A stretch of 64,000 nt of DNA from Marsupella aquatica (lineage: Eukaryota; Marchantiophyta). Position 1 is the stretch's first letter. Each line of letters starts with the position of its first letter. Both the position numbers and the translations under genes were made by a program. The notes below the pieces were generated by a model, which was not told where the DNA came from, made no database searches, and saw only the letters and a program-made list of their open reading frames with translations. This document shows positions 24,159-32,955 of this stretch, piece by piece. Location: contig OZ316897.1 of assembly GCA_973895155.1 (NCBI GenBank), positions 9,982,001 through 10,046,000 of the forward strand, in the 5' to 3' direction.

Positions 24159-25150
24159 GTGGAACTTGAAGCACGAGGATCACCGCGGCGGTTTGAGGGG
24201 CAGAGAGAGGAGCAGGAGGAAGAGCACGTGACACCGGTACCATCACCGGTGCGACGTGTGGTGGAGGAAGCAGTACTACTACCGGAGCTTACAGTAGTGC
24301 CAAAGAAGAAGATGGGGACTTTCAAGCTTGGGGGACTCAAGTATGAAGTGACAAAGTATGATGGGCGCTCTGACTACTTGCTATGGGAGAAGCAGGTGAA
24401 GGGAGTGCTCTATGCGTCAGGGATGGGCCAACTGCTGAGCCCTCGTGAAGACGATGTTGATGAGAAACAATGGGACCGCATGCAGGAGTAGGGAGTGTGG
24501 TGTATTACACTCTATCTCATGCCTCCCATCATCAAGCAGTTGGGTGCACATAAGGATTGCATGTCCTTGTTTGCGGAATTGCAGAGCAAGTATCACCGCA
24601 AGGAGTTGTCGAACCGACTCTACACTTCCTATAAACTGATGAGTTTCAGGATGAAGGAATCCGGTACAAAGTTACAAGACCATGTGGATGTTTTCAACGA
24701 CATGGTCGTTGACTTGGAAAATCTTGGGGAGACTTTGAATGATGAGACGAAGGCTCTGCAGCTTCTCAGTTCATTGCCTCCATCTTACCAGTCCCTATCA
24801 CGAGTGTTGTTGCATCGTGATAGGGATACCATTTCATACAATGACATGGTAAGTTCTCTGCTTAGTGATGATTTTCAGCAGAAGATGCACATCATGTCAC
24901 AGCCTTCATCATCTGGTGCTGTCCTCAATGTTAACCGTGGGAGGAGTATGCAGCGACCAACTAAAGACCGTAGAACCCAGTTTAGATCTAAATCCAGATC
25001 TAAGTCCAGGGGTAAATCCCCTCAGAGGAGGTAGGTGACAAGTTGGAAGTGCAACCAAGTTGGACACTTCAAGCAAGGCTGTAAGGGAAAGGCAGCGGAA
25101 TCTTCATCGACAAATGTGGCTAGGGCTGATGGAGAAGTTGATTTACTCAA
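24159..25150 (+). pseudogene. Broken Copia gag
   Basis: Gag packages element RNA in virus-like particles. The frame shows the gag N-terminal segment with YDGRSDYLLWEKQVKG at about codon 68, and then the UBN2-type gag core. An in-frame TAG at 24489-24491 interrupts it (the same frame continues immediately after), and a second TAG at 25032-25034 lies between the basic RS-rich tail and the zinc knuckle. The knuckle reads S-W-K-C-x4-H-x4-C, so its first Cys has become Ser. The leader upstream of 24159 is long and non-coding. Confidence 0.85.
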
Positions 25151-25204
25151 TGATGAGTATGTTTTATGAAGCCGGGGGTATGCCCTGTGCACGTCATCTA
25201 GGGG

Positions 25205-25765
25205 AGAAGATGATGTGTGGATTCTTGATTGTGCTTGCTCTTTTCATATTTGTTACATTCATGAGTTTTGTAGTTCTTACTCTGTTTCAAACGGTTTAGT
25301 TTTGATGAGAAATGATCACTCCTGTCAAATTGAGGGAATTGGGTCTGTGAAGATTCAAATGTTTGATGGCGCTGTGCGCACAGTGTTCAAAGTCAGGTAT
25401 GTACCTGGCATGCGTAAGAATCTGATTTCACTTGATGTGTTGGATTCAAATGGTCATCAATGAAGCGTTATTGATGGTGAACTTCAAGTTAGGTCGGGAG
25501 AGACAGTGATTTTGAAGGGGAGCAGACAGAAGAATTTGTATGTGTTATAGGGCAATACTGTATGTGGAGAGGCCAATGTAACCAAGTCTCACGAGGAGAT
25601 GACTCAACTGTGGCATTCACGGTTAGACCACATGAGTGAGAAGGGTTTGGCTATCTTACGGAAGAATGGACTCATTTCTGATTTGCAATCTTGTAAATTA
25701 GAGTTTTGTGAGCATTGCATTCTTGGAAAGCAGCATCGTCGTGCTTTTGGTGTTGGAACACAGGA
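25205..25765 (+). pseudogene. Copia protease and GAG-pre-integrase remnants
   Basis: The protease active-site segment is WILDCACSFH, where functional copies have D-[ST]-G or D-S-G-A, so the catalytic motif is lost. A TGA at 25461-25463 follows. The GAG-pre-integrase zinc segment continues with HSRLDHMSEKGL and CEHCILGKQHR, and then the sequence jumps at about 25765 into the middle of reverse transcriptase. The integrase core is absent. Confidence 0.8.
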
Positions 25766-25769
25766 GTGT

Positions 25770-26818
25770 GTTTGACCCATGTGTGTATCTTAAACCGGTG
25801 AAGAATGTTGTTTTTGGGTTCATTATTTTAGTACTTTATGTGGATGACATGCTTATTGCGGCCAAGGATAGGTCTGAGATTGTTAAGCTCAAGACACTGC
25901 TTAGTGCAGAGTTTAAGATGAAGGACTTAGGGCCAGCTAAGAGAATTTTGGGTATGGAGATCACTAGGGACTTGAAGGCTGGTAAGCTATGGTTGACGCA
26001 GAGCAGTTATGCGAGGAAGGTAATTGCAAGGTTCAACATGGGGGATAGCAAGCCAGTAAGTACCCCGTTGGCTCCACACTTCAAGTTGTCATCAACTTTC
26101 TGTCCTACGGATGACATAGAGAAGGGGTTGATGTCAAAGGTTCCGTATGACAAGGCAGTGGGGAGTCTCATGTATTTGATGACTTGTACTAGACCTGATC
26201 TTGCCATGTCTATGGGCAAGGTGAGCAGGTACATGTCGAATCCAAGGAAGGTACACTGGGAAGCAGTGAAGTGGATTATTCGGTATTTGAAGGGTACCGT
26301 GGATCATGGTCTACTGTTTGATGCACATGCTGATAATGCTAGATCATTGATGGGCTATGTAGATGCTGACTATGCACAGGATGTGGATCAGAGGAGCTCA
26401 ACAACAGGTTATGTGTTCACACTGGGAGGTGGATGCATAAGTTGGAGGTCTACCTTGTAGAAGTGTATTGCTCAGTCTACTACAGAAGCGGAGTATGTTG
26501 CAGCAGCGGAAGCAGCAAAGGAGGCGATTTGGTTGGATAGACTGATCACTGAGATGGGATTGCCACAGGGGAATGTGAGCTTCATTGTGATAGTCAGAGT
26601 GCGCTTCACCTTGCTGTGAACCAGGTGATGGACAGCAGAGTGAAGCACATTGACGTCAGGTATCATTTTATCAGGCAAACTGTGTCTGATAATATGTTTG
26701 AGCTAGTCAAGATTGACGGTAAACTCAACCCGACTGACGCTTTTACCAAAGTGATTCCTTTGGAGAGTTTTTCTAGACACCGTGATGCGTTGCAGGTTTT
26801 GCAATTGCCTCACAAGTA
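25770..26818 (+). pseudogene. Copia reverse transcriptase (C-terminal half) and RNase H, broken
   Basis: The frame starts within reverse transcriptase just before FDPCVYLK. It keeps the catalytic YVDD (25837-25848), the connection region and RNase H. A CAG-to-TAG change at 26458-26460 stops the frame in the segment that normally reads SWRSTLQK. The remainder, including EAEYVAAAEAAKEAIW and the HIDVRYHF segment, is still readable downstream to the TAG at 26816-26818, with one frame disturbance near 26575. The N-terminal half of reverse transcriptase is missing. Confidence 0.88.
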
Positions 26819-26998
26819 GGGTTACTTAACATTTGTGTAGATACTGAGATATGCTCTTGCTCATTCCTTGTATAGGCTACGGTTTAGTTCTGGTCTACTC
26901 TCGTATAAAGAGGGAAAAACCGGTTTGGTTTTTCTTTCCAGAACTTCCCGCTGAGCAATCATATTGGTAACAGTCTTTACCCTCCCCTAGACCAGAGT

Positions 26999-27010
26999 CA
27001 AGGGGGAGAT
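26999..27010 (+). other. Polypurine tract of the Copia element
   Basis: A purine run (CAAGGGGGAGAT) directly precedes the 3' LTR, the expected site of plus-strand priming. Confidence 0.9.
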
Positions 27011-27354
27011 TGTTAGGATTTACTCTTAGGTCTAGAGTTACGACTGTACCGTAGTTAAGGCTAACCTTAGTCGTAGACTTGGTTAGGTTAGTCATGTTGT
27101 GCACACTCTATAACCAAGCGGTGTTTGCTTGGTGAGGGGGAACTCAGGCTCATTGTTACGGAGCTAGTTGAGAGATAGAGAGAGCTTGCGATGTGGATGC
27201 TTGGAATGGCGATCGGCCTAGAGTGCAATAAAGCTCTCGTGTGTTCCCGTGGACGTAGCCTCATAAGGAGGTGAACCACGTATCTCTCTGTGTCGACTCT
27301 TGTGCGTTGGATGGTTCATGGGCTTGCCGTTGCGATTGTCGTCTATGCTCAACA
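27011..27354 (+). repeat. Copia 3' LTR
   Basis: 344 bp, TGTTAGG...CTCAACA. It carries AATAAA at 27227-27232, where the 5' LTR has AGTAAA. The target duplication ATATT follows immediately. Confidence 0.95.
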
Positions 27355-27449
27355 ATATTGTCAAATTAACTGAGATTAGACCTAAAGATTTCCATAGAAG
27401 ATTGTCTAATTTCTTGCCACATTTCACTCATCCTTGTAATATGTACTAA

Positions 27450-27670
27450 TTTGGCTCAATACCCATGTGTTGCACAAAAGATATTGTTCCATAAAAGATG
27501 TCGTGGTGCCGAGATTTTGCTAACTAAAGTCAAAGATGTCGTCAAGTAAAAAGATGTTGTGGCGCCAAAGATGTCATAACGTCAAGGATGTCATCAAGTA
27601 AAAAGATGTTGTGATGCCAAAGACATCAAAATAAGTAAAAAGATGTTAAGTATGAATATGTTGTTGTGTC
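27450..27670 (+). repeat. AAAAGATGT-type degenerate repeats
   Basis: Imperfect repeats of AAAAGATGTYGTGRYGYCAAAGA. The left edge carries a phrase (CTCAATACCCATGTGTTGCAC) that closely resembles the Helitron-like terminus at 29322. Confidence 0.65.
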
Positions 27671-27999
27671 CGCTGGGGGGGTTCACTATATGGAGGGCCA
27701 TATAGTGAAATGACCCCCCTAACTTATAAGTGAAATGTTTTTTGCAACTCTCTCTCTTTCTTTAAATTTTGCCAGTTTTTACTAAAAAAACCCCCAAAAA
27801 ATTTAAAGAAGTTATTTTTTACACTTAAATTGGCCTATTTGTTCTTTAAAGCCGACCAATCAATAAACTGACATGCCCTATATGTTCTTCCACAAACCTT
27901 TGGAATGAAGTCTCTACCATACCCATTTCAATGAGTATATTTTGTTGCATGTGATGTGCCACTTTGGTGAAAGTGAACCCCCCCACCCCCCCCCCCGAG
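27671..27999 (+). mobile_element. MITE, related subfamily with a terminal hairpin
   Basis: The ends GGGGGGGTTCACT and AGTGAACCCCCCC are inverted repeats, followed outward by an expanded C-run and GAG. A perfect hairpin sits at the left end (27675-27719): CACTATATGG pairs with CCATATAGTG. The right portion (TGTGATGTGCCA...GGTGAAAGTGAACCC) matches the 296-bp MITE family. Flanking 8-mers GTTGTGTC and GTTGCATC agree at six positions. Confidence 0.7.
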
Positions 28000-28189
28000 G
28001 TTGCATCACTCCATCATGTTAGTAAGTAAAGGGATGTTGTTAGTAAAAGATGTTGTCAAGGAAAAGATGTTGCCAAGTACTAAATTTCATTAGAAGAAGA
28101 TGTTGTTGACGTAACATGTCAGTGTTGTTAACCAAAATATGCTGACAAGTAAAAGATGATGAGGCCTTGGTAACACACTTGTTGAGTTT

Positions 28190-28551
28190 GGGCACCTGGA
28201 GCTGACAGTGCCCGATGTCTCTGACCAGGACGCCTGGACCTGAGACCCAGGGGTGGTCCCTCCCAGGACAGTCACAAGGGCAAGGGGGAGAGGTGGGCCA
28301 TCAAGCCAAGGGGGGAGAGGGACAGTGTCAGGTCTAGGCGCGAAGGTGGAGAGTCAAGGGGGGAGGTGATGTGGGGGGAGGTGAGCTGGAGGGGGGGGGG
28401 TGGGCAGTCAAGGGGCAAAGGGGGAAGGGAGGGAGTTGACGCGGGAGGGGGGAAGGAGGCGCGGGGTGGGGAGGGAGAGAGTCAAGGACGGGGAGCGGGA
28501 AAATATTGAGGAGAGGGAGGGGGAAGGAGCGAGTTGAGGATGGGGCGTGAG
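28190..28551 (+). repeat. Purine-rich, G-run tract
   Basis: The plus strand is a low-complexity G/A tract with many runs of four or more G, including one of about twelve near 28390. It is not coding. A MITE has inserted at its right end. Confidence 0.85.
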
Positions 28552-28847
28552 CTTGGGGGTCTCACTGTATGGATGCCTCCCCATCACCTGCGACGATTTT
28601 AGGCCTTGAACCCCCTAAAATGCAAGAATTTTAAAAAATTTTCAACCTCTATAAAGTTGGAATACTCTTGGAATATTCCAAAAATTTGGTTATAAGGACC
28701 CTAATGTTCTTATAAGTCTCAAAATTTGATTTAAAAGACCCTATTGTTCTTCTCAAAAAATTCTTAAGTCTTCCCTTTGAACCAATAAAATGACCCTATA
28801 CTTCATCGCATGTGATGTATCATTTTTGTGGAAGTGAAACCCCTGAG
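28552..28847 (+). mobile_element. MITE copy 3 (296 bp) with perfect 8-bp target duplication
   Basis: The element starts CTTGGGGGTCTCACT and ends AAGTGAAACCCCTGAG. The direct repeat GGCGTGAG flanks it on both sides (28544-28551 and 28848-28855). It has the same length as copy 1 and the same internal order of blocks, and is clearly the same family. Confidence 0.92.
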
Positions 28848-28855
28848 GGCGTGAG

Positions 28856-29320
28856 TTTAGGAGGGAGGGAGAGAGGAGCTTAGAGATGGAAGGATGTGCA
28901 TAGGGGGGCAGGGAGTTTCGGAGGAGTTTGGAGGGAGTCGTCTCCCTTGAACTTCCTGGGGACCAGCTTGGGAGGAGTCGCGGGGGAGTTTATAAAGTGA
29001 GTCTTAGGGGGAGTTTTTTGTGGGCCGGCTTGTCAGGGAGGGAGGAAGGGAGTCTTTGGGCCAAGGGACAGCCAGCTGGGGTCATCAGGGCGAGGCCGAC
29101 TGCAAGAGCATGTCAGTGGCGCAGGGCGGTTGCTCCAGCCATGGTAGGGCTGGCCGCACAGCAGCACCCAGGTTCCACCATGGCCTGCATCCATGGCAGC
29201 TTGTTTTTTTGGGCACTATTCATTCCTTTTTTCCTGCTTTTGTTTTTCCTCCCCCAAACAGCTTGCCATATTTGAAAGACTACCACAGACTGCATAGATT
29301 GGCGCAATGTTGTATTATAT
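28856..29320 (+). other. G-rich to mixed intergenic DNA, no gene recognised
   Basis: Two overlapping frames of about 100 codons exist (28928-29275 and 29020-29322), but they are translated G-rich low-complexity sequence without family resemblance. Confidence 0.45.
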
Positions 29321-29321
29321 G

Positions 29322-29660
29322 ACTAGCTCATTACCCGTGCGTTGCACAAAAGATGGCATGGCATAAAAGATGCGAATGCATATTAAGATGTTGCTATGCA
29401 AAGATGTCAATGTGTAAAAATGTTGTTGCACAAAAGGTTTCACTCCATAAGAGAAGTTGTTGCCAAAAGATATAGTTAATGTTATGGAGGAAAAGATGTT
29501 GTTACATAACAAAAGTTGTTTGGCGAAAGCGATACTTGTGTAAACAATGTCATTGCATACAAAAGAGATTCTTGTGTTTAGGATTACATAGCAAAATAAT
29601 TGTTGCATAAAATATGTCTTTGCACTAAGATGTCATGCCAGAAAAGACATTGTCACCTTA
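29322..29660 (-). mobile_element. Possible Helitron-like terminus followed by GATGT repeats
   Basis: On the minus strand the sequence reads GTGCAACGCACGGGT, then AATGAG, then CTAG, then T. A short GTGC-AAC-GCAC hairpin followed by CTAG and a host T resembles Helitron 3' ends (hairpin plus CTRR, insertion between A and T). The rest, 29340-29660, is AAAAGATGTTGT-type repeat. The 5' end was not found. Confidence 0.35.
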
Positions 29661-30139
29661 AAGACATCAAAGGCAGGCACTCTGGCGTAGTCTAATAAGA
29701 GGCTATATTTGGTCTTCAAGAAAAAATGTGTAAGATTGGCCCACTTGACTCCCAAACATGATCGAGTTCAGCTTCTGTTTGTGGCAATGTCACAAATATT
29801 GATCACTTTGGGGCTGTGTAACTGGTGCTACTTCAGTTTGAGTCAAATGTCACGGACAGGATATTCAGTATTGACCACTTTTGAGGCTTTGTGTAATTGG
29901 TGCAAAGTAGCCTAACAGGTGGGAGGATAGAGGAGGACAGATACTCCTTGATGCTCCCCCCCCCCCTCCATTTTAATTCTCTCCTATCTCTTTTTCCTTT
30001 TTCCTTTTTCCAGTTTTTGTGTTTTCTCCTTGCTTTGGTTCCTCCAAAAAACATTTGGCACTGCAAGTTTAAAAGACAACCACTGCAAAAATAGGCGGGA
30101 CCTTGTATTATAGGAGTTAATAATACTTTATTGAGTATG
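29661..30139. other. Intergenic, nothing recognised
   Basis: Mixed composition with a C-run near 29950 and T-rich runs. No family-like open frame. Confidence 0.4.
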
Positions 30140-30429
30140 CCCCGGGTACTCACTTCTTTTCTTCCAACCCATCATGTGCAAATAAGTATAGGGTTTTTTT
30201 ATTGGGTTTAGTGAAATATTTTTAAATTTTTATTGAAAAACATTAGGGTTATTTTAATCCAATTTTGAGAATTATAAGAATCATAGGGTTTTTTAAAATC
30301 AGATTTATATTCCATTAAGTTAGGGGTAAAAAATCACTAAAAAATCTTTATTGACTTAAGTTTTAGGGTGTTTATTCCCCCAAAACTTGGTGCCTGATAT
30401 GGGACACCCCTTGGATTGAGGCCCCTGAG
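30140..30429 (-). mobile_element. MITE, diverged copy (290 bp) with perfect 8-bp target duplication
   Basis: The direct repeat TGAGTATG flanks the element (30132-30139 and 30430-30437). Its ends (CCCCGGGTACTCACT and GGCCCCTGAG) are degenerate versions of the family TIR. Internal order (CATCATGTGC, AAGTATAGGGT, ATTAGGGTTATTTTAATCC) matches the inverted family consensus. Confidence 0.8.
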
Positions 30430-30437
30430 TGAGTATG

Positions 30438-30745
30438 TAACTAGCACTTCCTATGCATGGATGGTAGAGGGAGGAGCACATGATCCTTGTGCATCAACCT
30501 CTCCCCTTTTCTTCTTGCTTTGGGGATCGTGCATTCATTCACACTAAATATTATTATATTTGTATTTTATTCATTCTTTTTGCCAGTTTTGATTTTTTCC
30601 ACCCAAAACGGCCAGCCAAATTTGAGAGACAACCACGTCATAAAAAGGTGCAACATTGTAATATAATTCTTGATGGGCAGAATGTTTGTCCCTCCTTTCT
30701 GCCCAGTGAGTGACTATCTCATGGGCAGAATGTTTGTCCAGATAA
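30438..30745 (+). other. Right part of the 3.3-kb insertion, with a small hairpin
   Basis: GGGCAGAA and TTCTGCCC (about 30676-30705) form a perfect 8-bp stem, and GGGCAGAATGTTTGTCC is repeated about 48 bp further on. The sequence becomes collinear with unit 1 again near 30750. Confidence 0.55.
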
Positions 30746-30859
30746 TCCAGAACTTGCCCAGATCACTCACTGCCGCCTATCTGAGTGAGCATTTTGACAA
30801 ACATGAGGTCCATCAGGGCTTTAATGTCCCTATTTTTGTTAAAAAAGCTGATTTCTAAG

Positions 30860-31300
30860 GAAAAAGAAAAGGAAGTGGACTTCGTGGAGATAGAGCTGAC
30901 ATCACCCCAATAATTTTCTATGGAAAATAAAGGCGCATCAGAATTTATAAATCAGGGAAAAACAAAGTACAATGAAAAGAAAGAAAAATAGTTTGAAAGA
31001 GTACAAACACCTAACCAGAAAGAAAGGGAGAGAGAGCTGACATGACCCCACTATTTTTCTATGGAAAAAGAAAAGGAGAGAGAGCTGACATGACCCCACT
31101 ATTTTTCTTTGGAAAAAGAATGGGTCCCTTGAGGGAGACCAGAACAACGGTCAAAGTCACCCTCTGCCTCCATCCAATTAAGGGTGGTCAAAGCCACCTT
31201 GAGGGGAGACCAGAGCCACGGTGACGTCACCCTCTCCCTCCACCGTCTCCATTCGTCATATTGATGGTGGCCAAAGTCACTTTGTGGGAGACCAGAGTCA
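30860..31300 (+). repeat. Short tandem duplications within unit 2
   Basis: The phrase GAGAGAGCTGACATGACCCC plus CACTATTTTTC occurs twice (about 31030 and 31078), and a decayed ancestor lies at about 30893. A second unit, GGGAGACCAGA...GTCAAAGTCACC, occurs about three times between 31133 and 31300. Unit 1 has a single ancestral version near 19530. Confidence 0.7.
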
Positions 31301-31409
31301 TCCAATCTTAGGCCTAGGTGCAATAACGGACATTGGATGTGAAGGGATTAAACCACACCAGCCCACATAAAAGACATAAAAGCCCCATTCCCTACTCCTC
31401 ATTCTTGTC

Positions 31410-32007
31410 TCGTTAGCTCGTTATAGGGGCTGGTGTGGTTCAAGTTAACCCATGATTTTAGAGCTGAAGCCCATTCCTCAACTTGTAGAGTAGAGCGACC
31501 CTTCGCTCCTTATAGTGTCGCTGGTGTGGTTTAAGTTAGCCCATGATTTTGGTGCTGGTGCAATCTGCTAGAAACGTAGCTAAGGGAGAATTCCTCAACT
31601 TGTAGAGTAGAGCGACCCTTCGCTCTTTATAGTGGCTAGTGTGGTATAAGTTGATTTTGGTGCTGGTGCAATCTGCTAGAAACGTAAGTAAGGTGATTCT
31701 GGTGCAAATCTGCTAGAAACGTAAGGAAGGTGATTCTGGTGCAAATCTGCTAGAAACGTAGGTAAGGTGATTCTGGTGCTGGTGTAAATCTGCTAGAAAC
31801 GTAAGTAAGGTGATTCTGGTGCAAATCTGCTAGAAACGTAAGTAAGGTGATTCTGGTGCAAATCTGCTAGAAACGTAAGTAAGGTGATTCTGGTGCAAAT
31901 CTGCTAGAAACGTAGGTAAGGTGATTCTGGTGCTGGTGTAAATCTGCTAGAAACGTAGGTAAGGTGATTCTGGTGCTGGTGCAAATCTGCTAGAAACGTA
32001 AGTAAGG
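31410..32007 (+). repeat. Nested tandem arrays upstream of isomerase-like copy 2
   Basis: An outer repeat of about 100-130 bp (CCTCAACTTGTAGAGTAGAG...TATAGTG...GGTGTGG) occurs about twice between 31410 and 31650. An inner repeat of 37 bp, or 43 bp when an extra CTGGTG is present, occurs nine times, with CTGCTAGAAACGTA starting at 31673, 31710, 31747, 31790, 31827, 31864, 31901, 31944 and 31987; an outlying copy is at 31567. Most inner units contain GTAAGT or GTAGGT. Unit 1 has only one such motif, near 19893. The array ends 14 bp before the ATG of copy 2. Confidence 0.92.
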
Positions 32008-32020
32008 GACCAGAAGCAAG

Positions 32021-32779
32021 ATGAGCAGGAGCTACAGCAGGTTAACAAAGCATGGAAAGGTGTTCCTCCTGGAGCTACTGGGAACGGGAGACCATCGACT
32101 CAGCCCAGCCTCGTTCTCAGACATCATGGCGCATTTGGACACAGTGAACAATTCAGAGGACGCAGGGGCGCTCGTGACGACCAATGAGGGTAGATTCTTC
32201 TGCAATGGGCTGGACTTGGAGTGGATCAGTGAGGATTCCAGAGAAAGAGGCCCAGTTCTGTATAGAAAGTTTGAAGAGCTGCTCACAGCGCTCATGTGCA
32301 TGAATGTGCCCACCATCGCTGCTGTCCGTGGGCACGCAGCAGGAGCAGGTTTGGGCTTTGTCATGGCCCATGACCACAGACTCATGAGAGCGGACCGGGG
32401 CTTTCTCTACTCCAGCAGCGTGGACGTCAATGTGGCTGTGCCTGCCGGGACTCTGACCCTCTTTGCCTCCAAAATGTCTCCCAGAGTTTACAAAGATGCT
32501 GTTCTTAAATGTGTGAAATACACAGGCAAAATGGCGTTGGAGGCAGACTTGATCGATGCCGTGTTTGATGATTCCGAGAACACATTGAAGGAGGCTTTGA
32601 AGGAGGCGGAGGCTTTGGCTAAAAGGAATTGGGATAAGAGTGTTTACAAGGGGATGAGATTAGCTCTGTATCCCGATGTGATCGGGAACCTCCGGAGAGG
32701 TGATTACCAGTCGTTTGCTCCTGCTGGGGCCAACTTGAAAGGGCTTAAACCACAACGCTTCATTATGTCTTCGTTGTAA
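32021..32779 (+). CDS. Enoyl-CoA delta-isomerase-like protein, copy 2, with Ser-Ser-Leu C-terminus
   Basis: This single-exon gene of 252 codons is the paralogue of 19966-20706, with about 26 differing residues by hand count. It keeps the crotonase oxyanion segments (FFCNGLDL and GHAAGAGLG), but at the position of the catalytic Glu it has Ser (S-S-S-V-D-V). Where copy 1 has TGA, copy 2 has CGC, so the frame continues through R-F-I-M and ends in Ser-Ser-Leu, which fits a weak peroxisomal PTS1 tripeptide of the [SA]-x-L type. Both ORFs are intact, which suggests selection. The 5' region is the 37-bp array, so transcription or splicing may differ from copy 1. Peroxisomal location is inferred from the terminus and from the family. 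Confidence 0.87.
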   Translation: MSRSYSRLTKHGKVFLLELLGTGDHRLSPASFSDIMAHLDTVNNSEDAGALVTTNEGRFFCNGLDLEWISEDSRERGPVLYRKFEELLTALMCMNVPTIAAVRGHAAGAGLGFVMAHDHRLMRADRGFLYSSSVDVNVAVPAGTLTLFASKMSPRVYKDAVLKCVKYTGKMALEADLIDAVFDDSENTLKEALKEAEALAKRNWDKSVYKGMRLALYPDVIGNLRRGDYQSFAPAGANLKGLKPQRFIMSSL

Positions 32780-32955
32780 ATCAACATTAAGATATGATGG
32801 AGATGATCAGATTCAATGCCCAGTTTTTAAACAAAAATGCATCATAGCCTGGATTACTGGTGTGGGTGCAAAATTATGACGTAAGCCTGCGAAAGTACTA
32901 GATCAGTGCAGATTCTCGTTATTAGAATAGGGACGGTTCTCTACTATATCACACT

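Larger units (their letters stand above)
23134..27354 (+). mobile_element. Complete-ended Copia LTR retrotransposon, internally deleted
   Basis: Two 344-bp LTRs (23134-23477 and 27011-27354) begin TGTTAGG and end CTCAACA. The element is flanked by the 5-bp target duplication ATATT (23129-23133 and 27355-27359). The primer site and polypurine tract are in place. The 4.2-kb interior keeps gag, a protease remnant, the GAG-pre-integrase zinc segment, the YVDD half of reverse transcriptase and RNase H. The integrase core and the front of reverse transcriptase are missing, and stops break gag and pol. The order protease, integrase remnant, reverse transcriptase, RNase H identifies Copia. It cannot move on its own. 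Confidence 0.95.
22385..32955 (+). repeat. Segmental duplication, unit 2 (expanded by insertions)
   Basis: Unit 2 is the partner of 18070-20930. It is interrupted by the Copia element at 23134-27354 and by about 3.3 kb of repeats at roughly 27450-30745. Collinearity with unit 1 resumes across each interruption, so both insertions came after the duplication or were lost precisely from unit 1. The former is far more likely for the Copia, given its 5-bp target duplication. Confidence 0.85.

Noticed and set aside
31653-32007. CRISPR-like array upstream of isomerase-like copy 2
   Set aside because: The units are contiguous 37/43-bp repeats with no variable spacers.
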